Numbered from the stretch's first letter, positions 1 to 11,404 are shown. The stretch: DNA of 64,000 bases from Amphiura filiformis (GCF_039555335.1 NC_092628.1:67956292-68020291); one strand, 5' to 3'. Program-made: numbers and translations. Notes: generated by a model from the sequence alone, not told the origin.

Positions 1-861
1 GCAAAGGTTGTACTCAGGTAAGATATGTATACACCCCAACACACACACACCCCTACACCCACATATTATAGATAACAATATATGATAGAAGCGTTGGCCA
101 GAGTATGTACTAATATACTTGTTGGCAAAGGTTGTGCAAAGGCACATGACCCCTTCCACACACACAAATCACTGACAGTGGTATAGAAGCTTTAGGGCTC
201 ATATTGAAATACCCTACCACGTTTTTACACAGAAAGAAGGCAGGATTCCCCTCGCTAAGTGCACGCCTCAGGAAAGCTTGGTCATAAAACGGATGGATTG
301 TATGCATCAGTGATACACCCTGCCCAGGATTTTAACAAAAGAAGGCTAGCACAGGAAAGCTGCAGGATGGCGCACACCTTCATGTGTAAGGGAATTTCAA
401 TATGAGCCCTTAGCGAGACATATTCTAATATAAAGCAACCAAGGTTTTGTTTGGGCAAGGCATGCAAATACACACATGATATTCGTAATAACCGTCAATC
501 TAGGATTTTGCAATAGGACCTTGTTTAGACACATTTCAATTTATTTGATATTTCATTATTTTCATGGTTAATTTCCTGTTTGTTCAGATCTGTACAATAC
601 TTTTTGAAATAGTTATCTCAGTGCATAAACCTTGGGCATGCATGCACCGTTAGATTTAGCTCTAATGAAATGATGCAGAAATAAATGGATTAAGATGTGC
701 AGTTCATCATTCAGATTTCTGAAATGTTCTTGTATAAACTGTAACTGTAACACCATTTGTTTGAATATCCGAATATACAAGTGGACCAATGAAAACAAAC
801 CTGTGCATCTTTTGTTGATAAGAAATGATGTCATTATTCATCTCTCCCTCTTGTTGTACAG
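1..861 (+). other. FBXL intron sequence (5' edge of window)
   Basis: This non-coding stretch lies upstream of the first visible FBXL exon. It holds a CA-rich microsatellite (about 38-60), one MITE-like inverted repeat (191-413) and no coding exon that I can support. A pyrimidine-rich tract precedes the acceptor AG at 860-861. Confidence 0.6.
191..413. repeat. MITE-like element, TIR CTAAGGGCTCATATTGAAAT, copy 1
   Basis: The left end reads TTAGGGCTCATATTGAAAT and the right end is its reverse complement, ATTTCAATATGAGCCCTTA. A second, inverted copy lies at 33417-33656 with the same internal sequence (ACGTTTTTACACAGAAAGAA, GGCTAGCACAGGAAAGCT). There is no coding capacity, so this looks like a short non-autonomous DNA transposon. 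Confidence 0.75.
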
Positions 862-936
862 CTTACAGATGATGCTCTTCACCATCTAGGAGCATATAGC
901 AAAAACATAACAACTCTCAATCTCCAACAGTGTAAT
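862..936 (+). CDS. FBXL20: FBXL exon: LRR segment LTDDALHHLG
   Basis: The acceptor follows a TTGTTGTACAG tract and the donor is GTAAGT. The exon has 25 codons in phase 0 and encodes LTDDALHHLGAY...LNLQQCN, matching the FBXL2/20 repeat LEDEAL..IG..C...TLNLQ.C. It is internal; upstream exons are outside the window. Confidence 0.85.
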
Positions 937-3900
937 GTAAGTACCTGCTACCATATTTTCTTTATAGATGGACTATTGCTTGTTCTACATGTACTAACTT
1001 AAACTTCATTTAAAGTTAAGGTCACAGTGTCATGTGACCGTATTTTGGCATTATTATTTTAAGGAAAATAAAGACTTTGTAATAAAACGGGGCTTGTACA
1101 TCTTGGAAAAAATCTATCTAAGAATTACTTTATTACACCTGATAATTTAATTAAAGTTGTTGTAGTTAAAATGACAAATATCAATGTACACACTGTTTCA
1201 TTATCACAGAACAATGTACAACCCTGATGGGGGAGTGCAGTGTGATGAAAACAAATAAAACTGAAAGTTATTTTATATATATATATGTTCTTATTCTCTT
1301 TCTTCTACATGTTTTTAACAATATGTAATTCAACGTAATGTGGAAAGCAATGCCTTGACCACTGATATGAATACCTATTTCAAGAATAGTTTGATTAGGC
1401 TTTTACCACAACGCCAAAAAGTAAACCTGCATTACGAGTGTCATAGTTGACCTGTCTGGTCTATTTTTTAAGTGTCAAACAAAGTAAACAAAAGTATAGA
1501 CTTGAATTAATAATTTGTGATGCTTTTTGCAAGATGTCACAAGACCATTCTCAAAATAAAATATATTAATATTAATCTGCGATGTTATAAGGCCCACTGA
1601 TAACAAGCTGATCTAACTATAAATAATTCTGTATTTACTGAGAAGATTGTATTGTGTTTTAATTTGATTTTGTGCAGAATTTGACAGATGAAGGAATGCA
1701 GAAGCTAGCACGTGGTGCAAAACAACTACAGTCCCTGTGCCTGTCTGGCTGTACCCATCTTACAGACCAAACTCTTGTAGCACTTAGTAATTTTGTCATA
1801 AACTAAGGTATGAATACTGGGTTTTGCTTTTAACTTTTGCACAGGGATCTTAAAAAGGGAAGTAAAACATGTCTCCAAACAATAGCAGTTTGGGGAAACA
1901 GATTACAATGACTTCTGACAGTGAGGCGACGAAAAAAAGAAACCCTGTTCTACGGGCGGACGGACCTTTCAAGTAGGGTCGGTCGGCCTTTTTTTTTCTT
2001 TTTTTTTTTTTTTTTTTTTAAACAAAAAATCACCAAAATCTGTAAATAATTTGCAATTTGAGAATATACAAAAAAAAATTTGTTCCTGAAATTTCCGAAA
2101 TTTGGGTTGGCATTCATTTGTACAGGAAAAATTTTTTCCCCAATTTGTTCAACATCTGGGTCAGTCGGGGCGTAGAACATGGTTTTCATTTTTCGTCGCC
2201 TGATGGAGAAATTTATATCACATGCCAATATTATACCAAAAATAATTTCTCTGTGTGTGACACAATGTAATGTATGCAAAATGTATCTCAAAATTGCATT
2301 ATATATCGAGGTGCATCCAGTATATATTGTACACTGAATTGAGGAATTGCCATCTTTTGTCAAATGATTTTACAGAACACTTGAAGTAGCTGGATGTTCA
2401 CAATTTACAGATAATGGTTTTCAAGCATTAGCTAGGGTAAGTTTTTTCTATACAAAATGCTATATTATATGTGTGATGTTTTACAAGAAAATATTATAAA
2501 ATATTTTACCTGAGATGATTTAATAAGTACCGGTACACTTAGTATGGATAACGGATGACACTTGTATGTTCAGGAATAGATAGGACAATATAATCAGCAA
2601 TAATTGTTCCAAAAAGAGAGAATCGTTAGCAGGAAATTGAAAAAATAATTGTCTCAGCATGTGGTCAAAACTGATGGTGATTGCTCATAGCTCTATATGC
2701 AATTTCACCAATGTTTATTGAATTATGCAATATCTTTACCCTATATTTGGCAACTCAAGTTTAGTATCATATTGTATTTTTAATGTATTTTATAGTGTTT
2801 TTTTAAATGTGTTTATAAAATTTATGTACTGTGTAATTTTAGTTCTTTTATTTTGGTGTGTGTATAAGGGACCCCATCCAGTGGGCCTGCGTGCCTGTTC
2901 GGGGTTGCCCTTTTGCACCACACACCGCATTTTGAAAACTTCTAGCAGGAATCACAAACATCAGTTATCAGGCATGTAGGTGGAAATGAAGTAAATTGAT
3001 TGAAGTAATGGGGAGAATATGTCATGTCAGGGATAAAATTGAAGCACCCCAAAAAATGTCTTAAAAGATTATTATCATGGAATATCGTAATCTGCCTATG
3101 TCAATGTCATTGGCAAATTGCAGGATTGTATGAATGAAGAGCTGTATATAGTGTTGACATTGCCCTTCAGTGATGCTAAATAACAACTTGACTTAGTAGC
3201 TATTTGTGCTATATACTGCAGGGGCATATATACGGATATTGAAGGAAAATATTTAGAAAGTGTGTAACATTCTTTTTTCCCCTTCTACATTTGCATTCAT
3301 AGACATGTTCAGAATTGGAAAGAATGGACCTAGAAGAGTGTGTGTTGGTAAGTGTTTACTTGGTGTGATATAAGGTTGGCTTGCTGCTCGTTCTATGTAG
3401 CAGATGAACATTTATTGCATTTAATTGAATTTGTTTAAAATTTGAAAATATAAGTATTCACTCTCTGTAGCAGTTTATCATCTGCCATGCAAAATCCTGA
3501 ATAAAATTTAGATAAAGAAATTTGCAAGGTATTGTTTTTTTCTTCACACTTCATTTGGATTGTATGGTGATTTATATCAATGAAAAAGTTGTCAGTAAAA
3601 TACATTTGCTGACCTTTTCAGCAGCTGTTCACCAATCATATATACCGTGTTGCTCTTACTTGATATAATGTATTGAATACACATGGTGTCCACTGAGTAG
3701 TAGAATAAGTGTTCAAATTGCCAGAAATTGATTGGTTGAAGCTATTTTGATGTTCGTGCATGATCAGTTTTTCATAAAATCCTGAAAAGGTCTGTAAGAG
3801 AGGTTACTGTTTAAGTTTGAAGGTTAGAGCTAGGAGAGAAACACAAATGCATCTTCTTAGTGGTCTGGGCCTAATGTTGTGCTGCTCATTAGTAAGATTT

Positions 3901-6900
3901 CCCTAACGTTCAAAAGTATCATGTTATGGGCACATTCAGAAGCAAATTTTCACGAAAATAACATATTGTAGACCAGCATGACATTACGCTGATCAGTTGT
4001 GGTTTGTGTACTTAAGGGGGTACTACACCCCTGGCCAATTTTGTGCCTATTTTTGCATTTTGCTAAAAAATTATAGCGGATTGGTGACAAGTACGATATG
4101 TATATTATAGGGGCAAGGACTGCAACTACTGCACTGGACATTTTATTTCAGCACAGACAACAGTTGTGGAGTTACAGTCAAAAATGAGGGAAACCAATAT
4201 TTGATCAATAAATCAATAACTACTTGCCTTGAGTTGCTGAATTTTCAGTGCAGTAGTTGTAGTCTTTGCCCCTATAATATACATATCTTACTTGTCACCA
4301 ATGAGCTATAATTTTTGAGAAAAATGCTAAAATAGGCACAAAATTGGCCAGGGGTGTAGTACCCCCTTAATCAAGTTGTTTTATGATATACATAAATTTG
4401 TTTCCTTCAGATTACTGATGCAGCTTTAAGTCATTTGGGTATTGGCTGTCCCAAAATGGAAAAGTTGGTGAGTAAATATAATCATGTCCAAATCCTGTAG
4501 CTACTGATAAGGCCCAAGTCTTTTGGCATGCATGTGTGTTGTTGTCACAAGAAAGTGGGAAATATGAAGCTGATAGATTTTTTTTCTGAGAACTCGCAGA
4601 AAATGATGGACTTATAAGTGACAATTCTGTGTAGACTATGCAAATAATGTGAGTGGATCACAGTATTTTCACCCTAATGAGATGTTAAAGTAAAAAAAAC
4701 CCAGTTCAAATCAACATTTATTTTCATCTCTGGATAACACATAATTCATCAGTAACTTTGGTGGATGCACATGGGTATGAGGACAGGGATATAACCAAGG
4801 GCTGTCCCCCCCCAAAAAAAAGGACACCAAAAAACTCTTCATTTAAACAGATATATCAGGCTATTTCATTTGAAATCCATGCCCCCCCCCCCCATATGGA
4901 AGACATGACCTTAACCTGCCACACAGAGATTGTGAATTTCAAATGGAGTTACCTGAATGGGCGACTCCATTTAAAATCTACACCCCTGTAAAGGATAGGA
5001 GATTAAGGGCACGTCATCCAAAGGTGTATGGATTTCAACTAGAATATCCCTATTTTTTTAATATTTTTACAACATGGCATAACTGGGCATTAATAGCAGA
5101 GACAAAAAAAAATCATTGTGAAGCTGTTGACGAGGAAGCACCCAGAAAGCGATTAACCTCCCTGCTGACAATTTAAGCTATAAAGGTAGCATCCATTCTC
5201 ACATAAATACGCCTTTGTATCAAGTACTTCTCAAGTTGCCTGCTCTCAAGTTGATCAGAAAGTGTTTATTGGTGCTGGCGGTTCATTTAACACCATGTTC
5301 CTTTTTTCACAGAGCTTATCACACTGTGAACTGATCACAGATGAAGGAATACGTCACATCGGTACAAGCGCATGTGCTACAGAACAACTTCAAGTCATTG
5401 AGTTAGACAATTGTCCGCTTATCACGGATGCCTCTTTGGAACATCTAACAGGCTGCCAGAGCTTACAACGTATTGAATTATATGACTGTCAACTAATAAC
5501 AAGAGCTGGCATCAGGAGACTACGGGTAAGTCTATACTACAAGTGGTAATTAATGCTATTACAAGTCTAATTACACGGCCATTAAAAAAATGAATGGGAA
5601 ATTTTTAACAATTTCAATTTTCCTGTTGATAGGAAAATAGTACATTGGATTACAAATCATATTTATATTTAAGAAATAAAGGGTAATGCATTATCCTTTA
5701 CACGCAAATAATGTGTCGAGGCAGTAAAAGCGTAAATAATGGGTGAGGCGGCCGAACCCATTATTTAAACGTTTTACTGCCGAGGACTTTTATTTATGTA
5801 AAGGATAATGCTGCACCTTTATTTCTATTCTATTTTCAGAAAATAGTGCGATTTAAAGATAATTTAAAGAGAAAATATCATTTTTTGTTTATATTTATTT
5901 TAAGTTGTTTACTTCAAGGTGGAGCGCGTACGTGTAAGTGACAGTGTTACGGCGCTTGACCCATTATTGCAGAATAATGGGCTCTCACGTGACGCGTTTC
6001 AACAAATCACAGTGCGCCATTTTGAATAATGGGTCGAGGGGGTAATAGAATTCAATATACAATGTATAGGGTCCACAGCTTATAAGTTCCCTCTAAAACT
6101 TTTCAAAATAAGAATAAAATTTTACGAATTGTAAAAATGTAAAAAGGTATGTATAACCCTATTTGTTTTACACATGTGAACCAATTTATAGCTTCATACA
6201 TCATTGCATTCAGTCACAGTGGTTAATTGTGTAAGAAAAGAGGCTGTTTTAAAAGTTGCACCTGTGTCCATAGCAGTCAGGTTTTCTTAAAAAAACACAT
6301 GAATAGACCTGGTCTGAGAGTTGACTCCTATGGACTCAGATGCAACTTTTAACACTGTTTAAAACAGTCTCTTTTTTTTACATCATGAAGCATTGTGTCT
6401 AAACGCAAAGACGTGTGATGCTATAATTTGGTCCATCTGTTTAAAACACATAAGGCTACCATACCTTTTTACGTGTTTGCATTTCATCAAATATTTATTT
6501 AAAAAAGTATTTAGGGGAAAATTGATAAGTTGTGGACCCTATATTTAATATATATAGTAAACTTTGACTTGTTTTACTATAGCAGGTGTAGCCAAACCTG
6601 AGTAAATACAAGTTTCACTTTAGGTGCTTCAAGTGATGCCACTGATATCTCGGTTCATCTATATATGTGGGACTGTCATGGGGTTGGAGCATTTATATCA
6701 AAAAGGCAACCCTTGGCCAGTTGTGCAATAGCTATTTCCACCATGCTTGGGCAAATTGAAAGCTGCATTGGAGAAGTTACATGTGATGTTGGCAGGGTCT
6801 TAGCTAGAAATTGAGGTTTGCCCGTCATTTGAATAAAATTGCCTGTTCTTATTTGACCTTCAAAACATTTACCAGCCTTCTACAGCCCATTCAAAGAGTT

Positions 6901-7679
6901 CAAATATGTGTTGCTATGACCTTATTTTTGCAAATCTGGTTTACTAAAAAGGTCAGTAGCCTTCTCAATACTAACAATTATAATACAGCATCTGTCATAG
7001 GTATTAATTTTTGCCTGTTCCATGAGCAAACTTCCCGTCTAAGATGACGGGCAGATGGGTGGCTACCTGAGACTCTGGATGTTGGGCAAATTGGAAGCTA
7101 ACATTTACATATAGGGAAAAAAGTGAACTAAAACGTAGGAATTTTGGTAAGGCTATTAATTTGTGTAAATTTTCTTATAATGCACCGTGACCCTGTTTCT
7201 ACCATGGAATTTTCTTATTTTATTTACCTATTTTATTTTGTTATATATATTTTCATTTATTCTCCTCTGCAGGGCCAACTTCCTGATGTCAAAGTTCACG
7301 CATACTTTGCTCCGGTCACACCACCTCCCTCCGTAGGCGGAGGTCGGCCACGTTATTGTCGCTGTTGCACAATCCTATAATGCGTTACCCCAAGTGCCAA
7401 TATTTGCCTTGCTTGTCTCTATGTCTGTCCATATGTCTGTCTGTCCATCATCCAGTTTATTTTTTAATATGATATGGCCTGTATTTCATACCAATTATTG
7501 GGGGGTTACCATTTTTTGTCTTTATTTATTTCATTGCTTTCTTTTTATATGTTACTTATTCTCCTCTGCAGGGCCAACTTCCTGATGTCATTGTTCATGC
7601 ATACTTTGCGCCAGTCACACCACCTCGCATCCCAGGCGGAGGTCGAACACGTTATTGTCGCTGTTGTACAGTGCTGTAA
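862..7679 (+). CDS. FBXL20: FBXL2/FBXL20-like F-box LRR protein, 3' part of gene
   Basis: The exons seen are 862-936, 1678-1807, 2376-2436, 3303-3347, 4411-4467, 5313-5525, then either 7273-7380 or 7572-7679. They encode consecutive cysteine-containing leucine-rich repeats with the family signature (LTDDALHHLG, LEVAGCSQFTDNGF, LERMDLEECV, ITDASLEHL, IELYDCQLITRAG) and a C-terminal tail HAYFAPVTPPPSVGG ending in a CaaX box. This order matches vertebrate FBXL2/FBXL20, in which the F-box binds SKP1, the LRR region picks the substrate, and the prenyl group anchors the SCF ubiquitin ligase to membranes. The F-box and first repeats lie upstream of this window. Vertebrates have two paralogs, so the symbol is approximate. 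One frame break (missing base, 1791-1794) and a duplicated last exon are described separately. The gene converges on CEP70. Confidence 0.9.
1678..1807 (+). CDS. FBXL20: FBXL exon with a one-base frame break
   Basis: The exon runs from acceptor TTTTGTGCAG to donor GTATGA. It reads NLTDEGMQKLARGAKQLQ, then SLCLSGCTHLTDQTLVALSNF. It then hits an in-frame TAA two codons before the donor. Adding one T to the TTTT run at 1791-1794 turns the end into SNFCHKLR, which joins in phase to TLEVAGC in the next exon, exactly as the family requires. The exon is 130 nt here, while the phase of its neighbours requires 131 nt. Confidence 0.85.
1791..1794 (+). other. Likely single-base deletion in a T run within FBXL exon
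   Basis: Read as given, the frame ends at a TAA just before the donor. One more T in this run restores both the LRR sequence and the splice phase. It could be a sequencing error in a homopolymer or a real null allele; the window alone cannot decide. Confidence 0.7.
1924..2201. repeat. MITE-like element, TIR GGCGACGAAAAA
   Basis: The left end reads GGCGACGAAAAAAAGAAACC followed by TGTTCTACG. The right end reads CGTAGAACATGGTTTTCATT followed by TTTCGTCGCC, its imperfect reverse complement. A long T/A tract lies inside. It sits within an FBXL intron, and the reading frames across it are not genes. Confidence 0.7.
2376..2436 (+). CDS. FBXL20: FBXL exon: LRR segment LEVAGCSQFTDNGF
   Basis: The acceptor is GATTTTACAG and the donor GTAAGT. 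The first base completes the arginine codon of the previous exon (once that exon's frame is corrected), followed by TLEVAGCSQFTDNGFQALAR. This matches the vertebrate ILEVARCSQLTDVGF..LAR segment. Confidence 0.88.
3303..3347 (+). CDS. FBXL20: FBXL short exon: TCSELERMDLEECVL
   Basis: This is a 15-codon phase-0 exon between a pyrimidine-rich TTTGCATTCATAG acceptor and a GTAAGT donor. It encodes TCSELERMDLEECVL, corresponding to the NCHELEKMDLEECVQ segment of FBXL2/20. Confidence 0.88.
4012..4370. repeat. TTAA-flanked MITE, TIR GGGGGTACTACACCCCT, copy 1
   Basis: TTAA bounds both ends. The left end reads GGGGGTACTACACCCCTGG followed by CCAATTTT, and the right end is its reverse complement. Related copies lie at 18132-18409 and 47752-48115. 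A TTAA target duplication is typical of piggyBac-class transposition; no transposase is present. Confidence 0.8.
4411..4467 (+). CDS. FBXL20: FBXL exon: ITDAALSHLGIGCPKMEKL
   Basis: This 19-codon phase-0 exon follows a strong acceptor (TTTGTTTCCTTCAG) and precedes a GTGAGT donor. It encodes ITDAALSHLGIGCPKMEKL, matching ITDATLIQLSIHCPRLQVL of FBXL20. Confidence 0.88.
5313..5525 (+). CDS. FBXL20: FBXL exon: last LRRs
   Basis: This 71-codon phase-0 exon begins SLSHCELITDEGIRHIG, continues QVIELDNCPLITDASLEHL and ends IELYDCQLITRAGIRRLR. It is close to identical to FBXL2/20 over this stretch and is the best preserved exon in the window. The acceptor is TTTTTTCACAG and the donor GTAAGT. It can splice in frame to either of the two terminal exons, since both begin GGCCAACTT in phase 0. 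Confidence 0.93.
5672..5826. repeat. Palindromic element in FBXL intron
   Basis: AGAAATAAAGGGTAATGCAT followed by TATCCTTTAC is mirrored by GTAAAGGATAATGCTGCACC followed by TTTATTTCT. The inner parts (GGCAGTAAAAGCGTAAATAA and AAACGTTTTACTGCC) also pair. Further AATAATGGG-type sequence follows to about 6040. No coding content. Confidence 0.65.
6065..6543. repeat. MITE-like element, TIR TATAGGGTCCACAGCTTAT
   Basis: The outer ends TATAGGGTCCACAGCTTATAAG (left) and ATAAGTTGTGGACCCTATA (right) are inverted. Nested inside is a second inverted pair around GAGGCTGTTTTAAAAGTTGC and GCAACTTTTAACACTGTTT. It lies within the last FBXL intron. Confidence 0.7.
7273..7380 (+). CDS. FBXL20: FBXL terminal exon A, CaaX box CTIL
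   Basis: GQLPDVKVHAYFAPVTPP continues as PSVGGGRPRYCRCCTIL and ends at a TAA stop. It matches the FBXL20 tail (LPNIKVHAYFAPVTPPPSVG...CRCCIIL). The last four residues CTIL form a CaaX box; leucine at X is known to favour geranylgeranylation, which targets FBXL2-type ligases to membranes. No AATAAA or ATTAAA lies between this stop and exon B, so transcripts ending with A may share the downstream poly(A) site. Confidence 0.92.
   Translation, partial: GQLPDVKVHAYFAPVTPPPSVGGGRPRYCRCCTIL
7572..7679 (+). CDS. FBXL20: FBXL terminal exon B, CaaX box CTVL
   Basis: This is a second intact copy of the last exon. It begins GQLPDVIVHAYFAPVTPPRI, continues PGGGRTRYCRCCTVL and ends with TAA. It has the same length (108 nt), phase and acceptor tract as exon A. 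It differs at K/I, PSV/RIP, P/T and I/V, while the CRCC motif and a leucine-ending CaaX box are kept. It may be an alternative last exon giving a second isoform; expression is not shown by the sequence. Confidence 0.88.
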   Translation, partial: GQLPDVIVHAYFAPVTPPRIPGGGRTRYCRCCTVL

Positions 7680-9982
7680 TGTGTTACCCCAAGTGCCACT
7701 ATTTGCCTTGCTTTTCTCTCTGTCTATCCTTACGTCTGATGTCTGTCAACCAGTTTATCGTTATTTATTTTGATGTCTTGTATTTCATGACATATAGCAC
7801 CATAATTGTAGAACCCTCAATGACCATATATTCAATGAGCAACAAATGTATTCTTTGCGAGTGCATAACAGAGGTGAAACTACAGTTAAGGATTCGTAAC
7901 GTGCATGTTAACACAAGCAATTTATCTCAAGATCATGTCAAATTCAAATTAGAATAAACTGCTTGAATGCCATGCCACATATTAATGGATCCTTTTGGCT
8001 AGTGGCAGAACAAAAACTTAAGACAACCTGAAAAAAAAATATCATAATGGGAGGTGGTCAGGTCATGTGACATGACAATCAATACCAAATGGCAATCAAG
8101 GAGTAGGAAATGGATGAGAGAAAGATAACTGGAGGATGAAAGGATGACACCATCTGACAGGAGAAGTGCAACAGAAATGGATGCTACTTGAAAATGGCTT
8201 TTTATTGCTATACTAGGGGTTGCCAAGCTGTGGATCACAACACTGCTGAATGGAATGAAGTTGATCATGTTTGTGGTTATCCTTTGTATAAAAGAGTCTG
8301 TAATTAGCCTAATACAGAAATTTTCTATTGAAGAACTATATTTAGCTTTATTTCGTAAGCTGCTTAATTCCTCAATGGAGTCTTCACACTAGTCTAAATT
8401 ATGACTATTTTACACCAAGGATACACCCAAGTTTGGTATGGTCAATAGTAAACCGACTTTCAAGAAGTGGGATTGTGTTACAAAAATGAACACATGTACT
8501 CTATTTTGTTCAACTAGTAATAGGCGAGACACAAATTATATATTGATTTAGAATGACATACAAACCGTTGGGTACAGCACCCATGCAGAGTTCCCATGTG
8601 TATTAGTGACCGGCGAGATCTTTGTAAATTTACTGGAGCATTAGTTGGGACTCTGTTGATGTGTGCATTAGCAAAAACCAAATACTTTTTGTCTATTACC
8701 AGTTGAACAAAGTATAAGGGTGGGTCAATCTTAAAAATCCTGCAATTGCAGGCTTTGAAATAATTTGTCCAAAACATAATTCAAAGCAGTATGTAGTTCT
8801 TCCAAAGAAAATATTTCATTTTCTACAATTCTAGACCACAGAGTGCATGAGAAACTAACTGGATATGCTGTTGGTGCAAATGTTCAGAGAGGATGGGCGA
8901 AAATCCAAGGTACTATCCAGGATGGAGACCCTTGAAATAAAATCAGTAAATGCTACACATCTCTCTATTCATGCATGAGTAATTTTGGCTACTGAAGTAG
9001 ATGTAGTGCATAATTGGCCAATTTTATGTATTCTCTTGGCATAGAAGATGCATGTTCGTGTGGCTTTAGGTAGAGCTTTGAAAGATCCTCATGTAAATGT
9101 GGTAAGGGAGATATTCAAAGAAGATATTCATAGCTCCCATCAGATGGTTGCCTTTAGCATATTGATGTGTACAAGTTCCATTGTGTACAAGAGACCCCTA
9201 CATTGTTATTAGTGGAGCTCTACTCTGTGTGCATACAAGTTCCCTGAAAACTCAGATTTGGGTATATCTTCAAGTAAGCCTAACCAGGGTTAGCCTAGTA
9301 TCAAGATATAGGCCTACAGCTTATGGTATAAAGCTTACAATGCCTCAATGGAGTCTTGACAATAGGCCAATGTCGGGTATGCTTTCATGAAGGATACACC
9401 CATATTGTATACTTTTGTCACACTGATGCAATGGTCGGTTCAGTAGTGTGGAATGCTTTGAATCTCTTCCTGGATTCCTGTGATGCACATGTGAAAAAAA
9501 ACCCTAGATATGGTTTTTACTCTGATCATACCATATGGGAGATGGTATCTAATGTCTAGATATGTACACATAAATCGCCCTTGAATAACTTGATCAAAAT
9601 GTCATCACTAGTTCTATCATAAATAGCCAACACCACATAATGTCCATAAATTACCACAATTCGCTTCCTGTGACATAGGATGGTCCTATACTCTGTACTA
9701 TTTGGATAGGCTTGTTAAACCTTCAACTTTCATCATGATTTGTACAAATGCAACTTATTTATTTTAGTGTATAGTACTTGTCTAATCAATTCCTCTGATG
9801 TCTTGAAATCTTTTGATCTTCTAACACAGTGTGCTAATAGTGTTTTATTTAATTTGGATCTCGTTTCCAATACATTGTCACATTATTTATTTTGCAAGTG
9901 GTAAATAGTTGCTGACAAGTTTTAAAACCAGTTTGGTTTAATACAATGCCCAAAGTTGGTAGGCTTAAATCATGGTTATGTT
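7680..9982. other. FBXL 3' UTR and intergenic DNA
   Basis: The first part is probably 3' UTR. A stretch at about 8020-8275 reads like a heavily decayed tail of a non-LTR retrotransposon in the plus direction (TAEWNEVDH near its end), but stops are frequent and the call is weak. A CAATGGAGTCTT motif occurs near 8375 and again near 9345. No supported gene. Confidence 0.4.
7953..7958 (+). promoter_or_regulatory. Candidate poly(A) signal for FBXL
   Basis: An AATAAA hexamer lies 273 nt past the exon B stop. It is the first canonical signal I find downstream of either terminal exon. Confidence 0.45.
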
Positions 9983-10309
9983 AAGGGATCAGATAGCGAC
10001 GTTTGTACAGTATTTTTTGTGGGACATAAGAGCTTACCAGACACATCAAATAATTTTAATTTTTTGAAATTTGCAATATAATACAAATTTTATGACAAAT
10101 TCTTAACAATTTATATTTTTGACATTTAACAGTCCTCGAAGTAAACTTTATAATCTTAATGATATGTACTTAAAGTTGACCTTTCGTATTGAATTTTTCC
10201 CCCAAAAGACCTAAAATTCTTTCTCTCATTTAGAATGCAATTTGATGTGTCTGGTGTGCTTTTGGGTCCCACCAAAAATACTGTGCAAACATTCCTATCC
10301 GATCCCTCA
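9983..10309. repeat. MITE-like element, TIR AAGGGATCAGATAG, copy 1
   Basis: GGGATCAGATAGCGACGTTT followed by GTACAGTATTTTTTGTGGGA at the left is mirrored by TCCCACCAAAAATACTGTGC followed by AAACATTCCTATCCGATCCC at the right. A sibling lies at 44364-44925. Confidence 0.75.
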
Positions 10310-10313
10310 ATAT

Positions 10314-10408
10314 CAAAGACCCTACATAAAATCTACCATTGTTGTGCATGCATTGTACACATGATCATTAATAGTACACAGTGGTAGATTTTTTGTCTAG
10401 GGTCTTTG
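10314..10408. repeat. Short palindrome abutting the previous element
   Basis: CAAAGACCCTACATAAAATC followed by TACCA pairs with TGGTAGATTTTTTGTCTAGG followed by GTCTTTG across a roughly 45-base spacer. It starts a few bases after the end of the 9983-10309 element. Confidence 0.65.
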
Positions 10409-11404
10409 TTATTGCCCAATAAAATTGAATGTGTATGGGCCGCACAAGTCATCATCTCTTTAAACTGGCAGTAACTATTTAGTCACTTTGCACATGTCAT
10501 TAGCAACAAACATGCAAGTACTATATAGAAAACTTTGTAAAAGCTTAATTTTTTTGTTCATATAGTGCAACGCAACTTGAGAATCTGGTACGCCATTCCT
10601 GTCATACGCCCTCTAATTATTTTGAGAATGGTGCGGAATAAAGTACAGCTTGTGAGTGGCATACCTTATATTGTAAAATCTAGCCTAGAGTGCTTGCACA
10701 ATATGACATGTATGTCAGGCACTGTAGCCAGACAAACCATTGTAATTCTCTTATGTTGTGATTCGTTTGCAGTATTGATTGTTTTAGTGTATATGCCGTA
10801 ATCATTTTATTCTGTATTTATTATAAATAGGCAAACATGGTGGTGGTTTAGGTAACATGTATTAGTAATACATGGCTAAGAGAAGAGGTATTTATTATTC
10901 ATGGTGGTTGTTTAATGACAAACTTGTTTGGATAGAGTGGTCTTTAGGCCAGGCCAGTAATGATAGATGAAAGCCTCTTAAGCTTGAAAGATCTTGCAAA
11001 CAAACATTCTTCTGCATATAATCTCAGCGATGCTATTCTTGAGCTAGTTCATCAGGACTTTTGTATCTGATTAATTAGTTTCTTAAATTGAGTCCAGTCA
11101 AAACTATTTTGGGACATTCAAGAGCTCTAGTTCATACACTCCTATATCAAAGCAGCCAATCAGAAAAGCTGTTAGAAAAGTACGAAACATGCATTGATTG
11201 TGTATATTGTGCACTCCAGCATTACTACGGCGCAGTGTTTCAAGCAGCGATGTTCAAGGTCGCGTAGGATTGATTCATTTTTGGGCGGGTTGATGCATTT
11301 ATATTTGGTTCTGTTTTCCAACATTTTTAGTGATAATTTGTTTTATAAAAAAGTAATAATCACATATTTTTTCCTTCTCGTGTATGAAATAGATTAATAA
11401 ACTT

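Larger units (their letters stand above)
7230..7740 (+). repeat. Tandem duplication (about 299-bp period) carrying the terminal FBXL exon
   Basis: Two direct copies, offset by 299 bp, each contain a pyrimidine-rich tract, TATTCTCCTCTGCAG acceptor, a 108-nt coding exon with stop, and the same downstream stretch (TTACCCCAAGTGCC...TATTTGCCTTGCTT...TCTGTC). The coding parts are much better conserved than the flanks. Confidence 0.9.

Noticed and set aside
2058-2270. Open frame in the FBXL intron
   Set aside because: Lies across a MITE-like element (1924-2201) on both strands; no domain.
4758-5176. Short open frames upstream of the FBXL exon at 5313
   Set aside because: They cross poly-C and poly-A tracts, have no recognised motif, and lie between the two FBXL exons that join directly in phase.
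8020-8275. Tail of a non-LTR retrotransposon
   Set aside because: Only faint resemblance near TAEWNEVDH, with many stops; not enough for a feature of its own.
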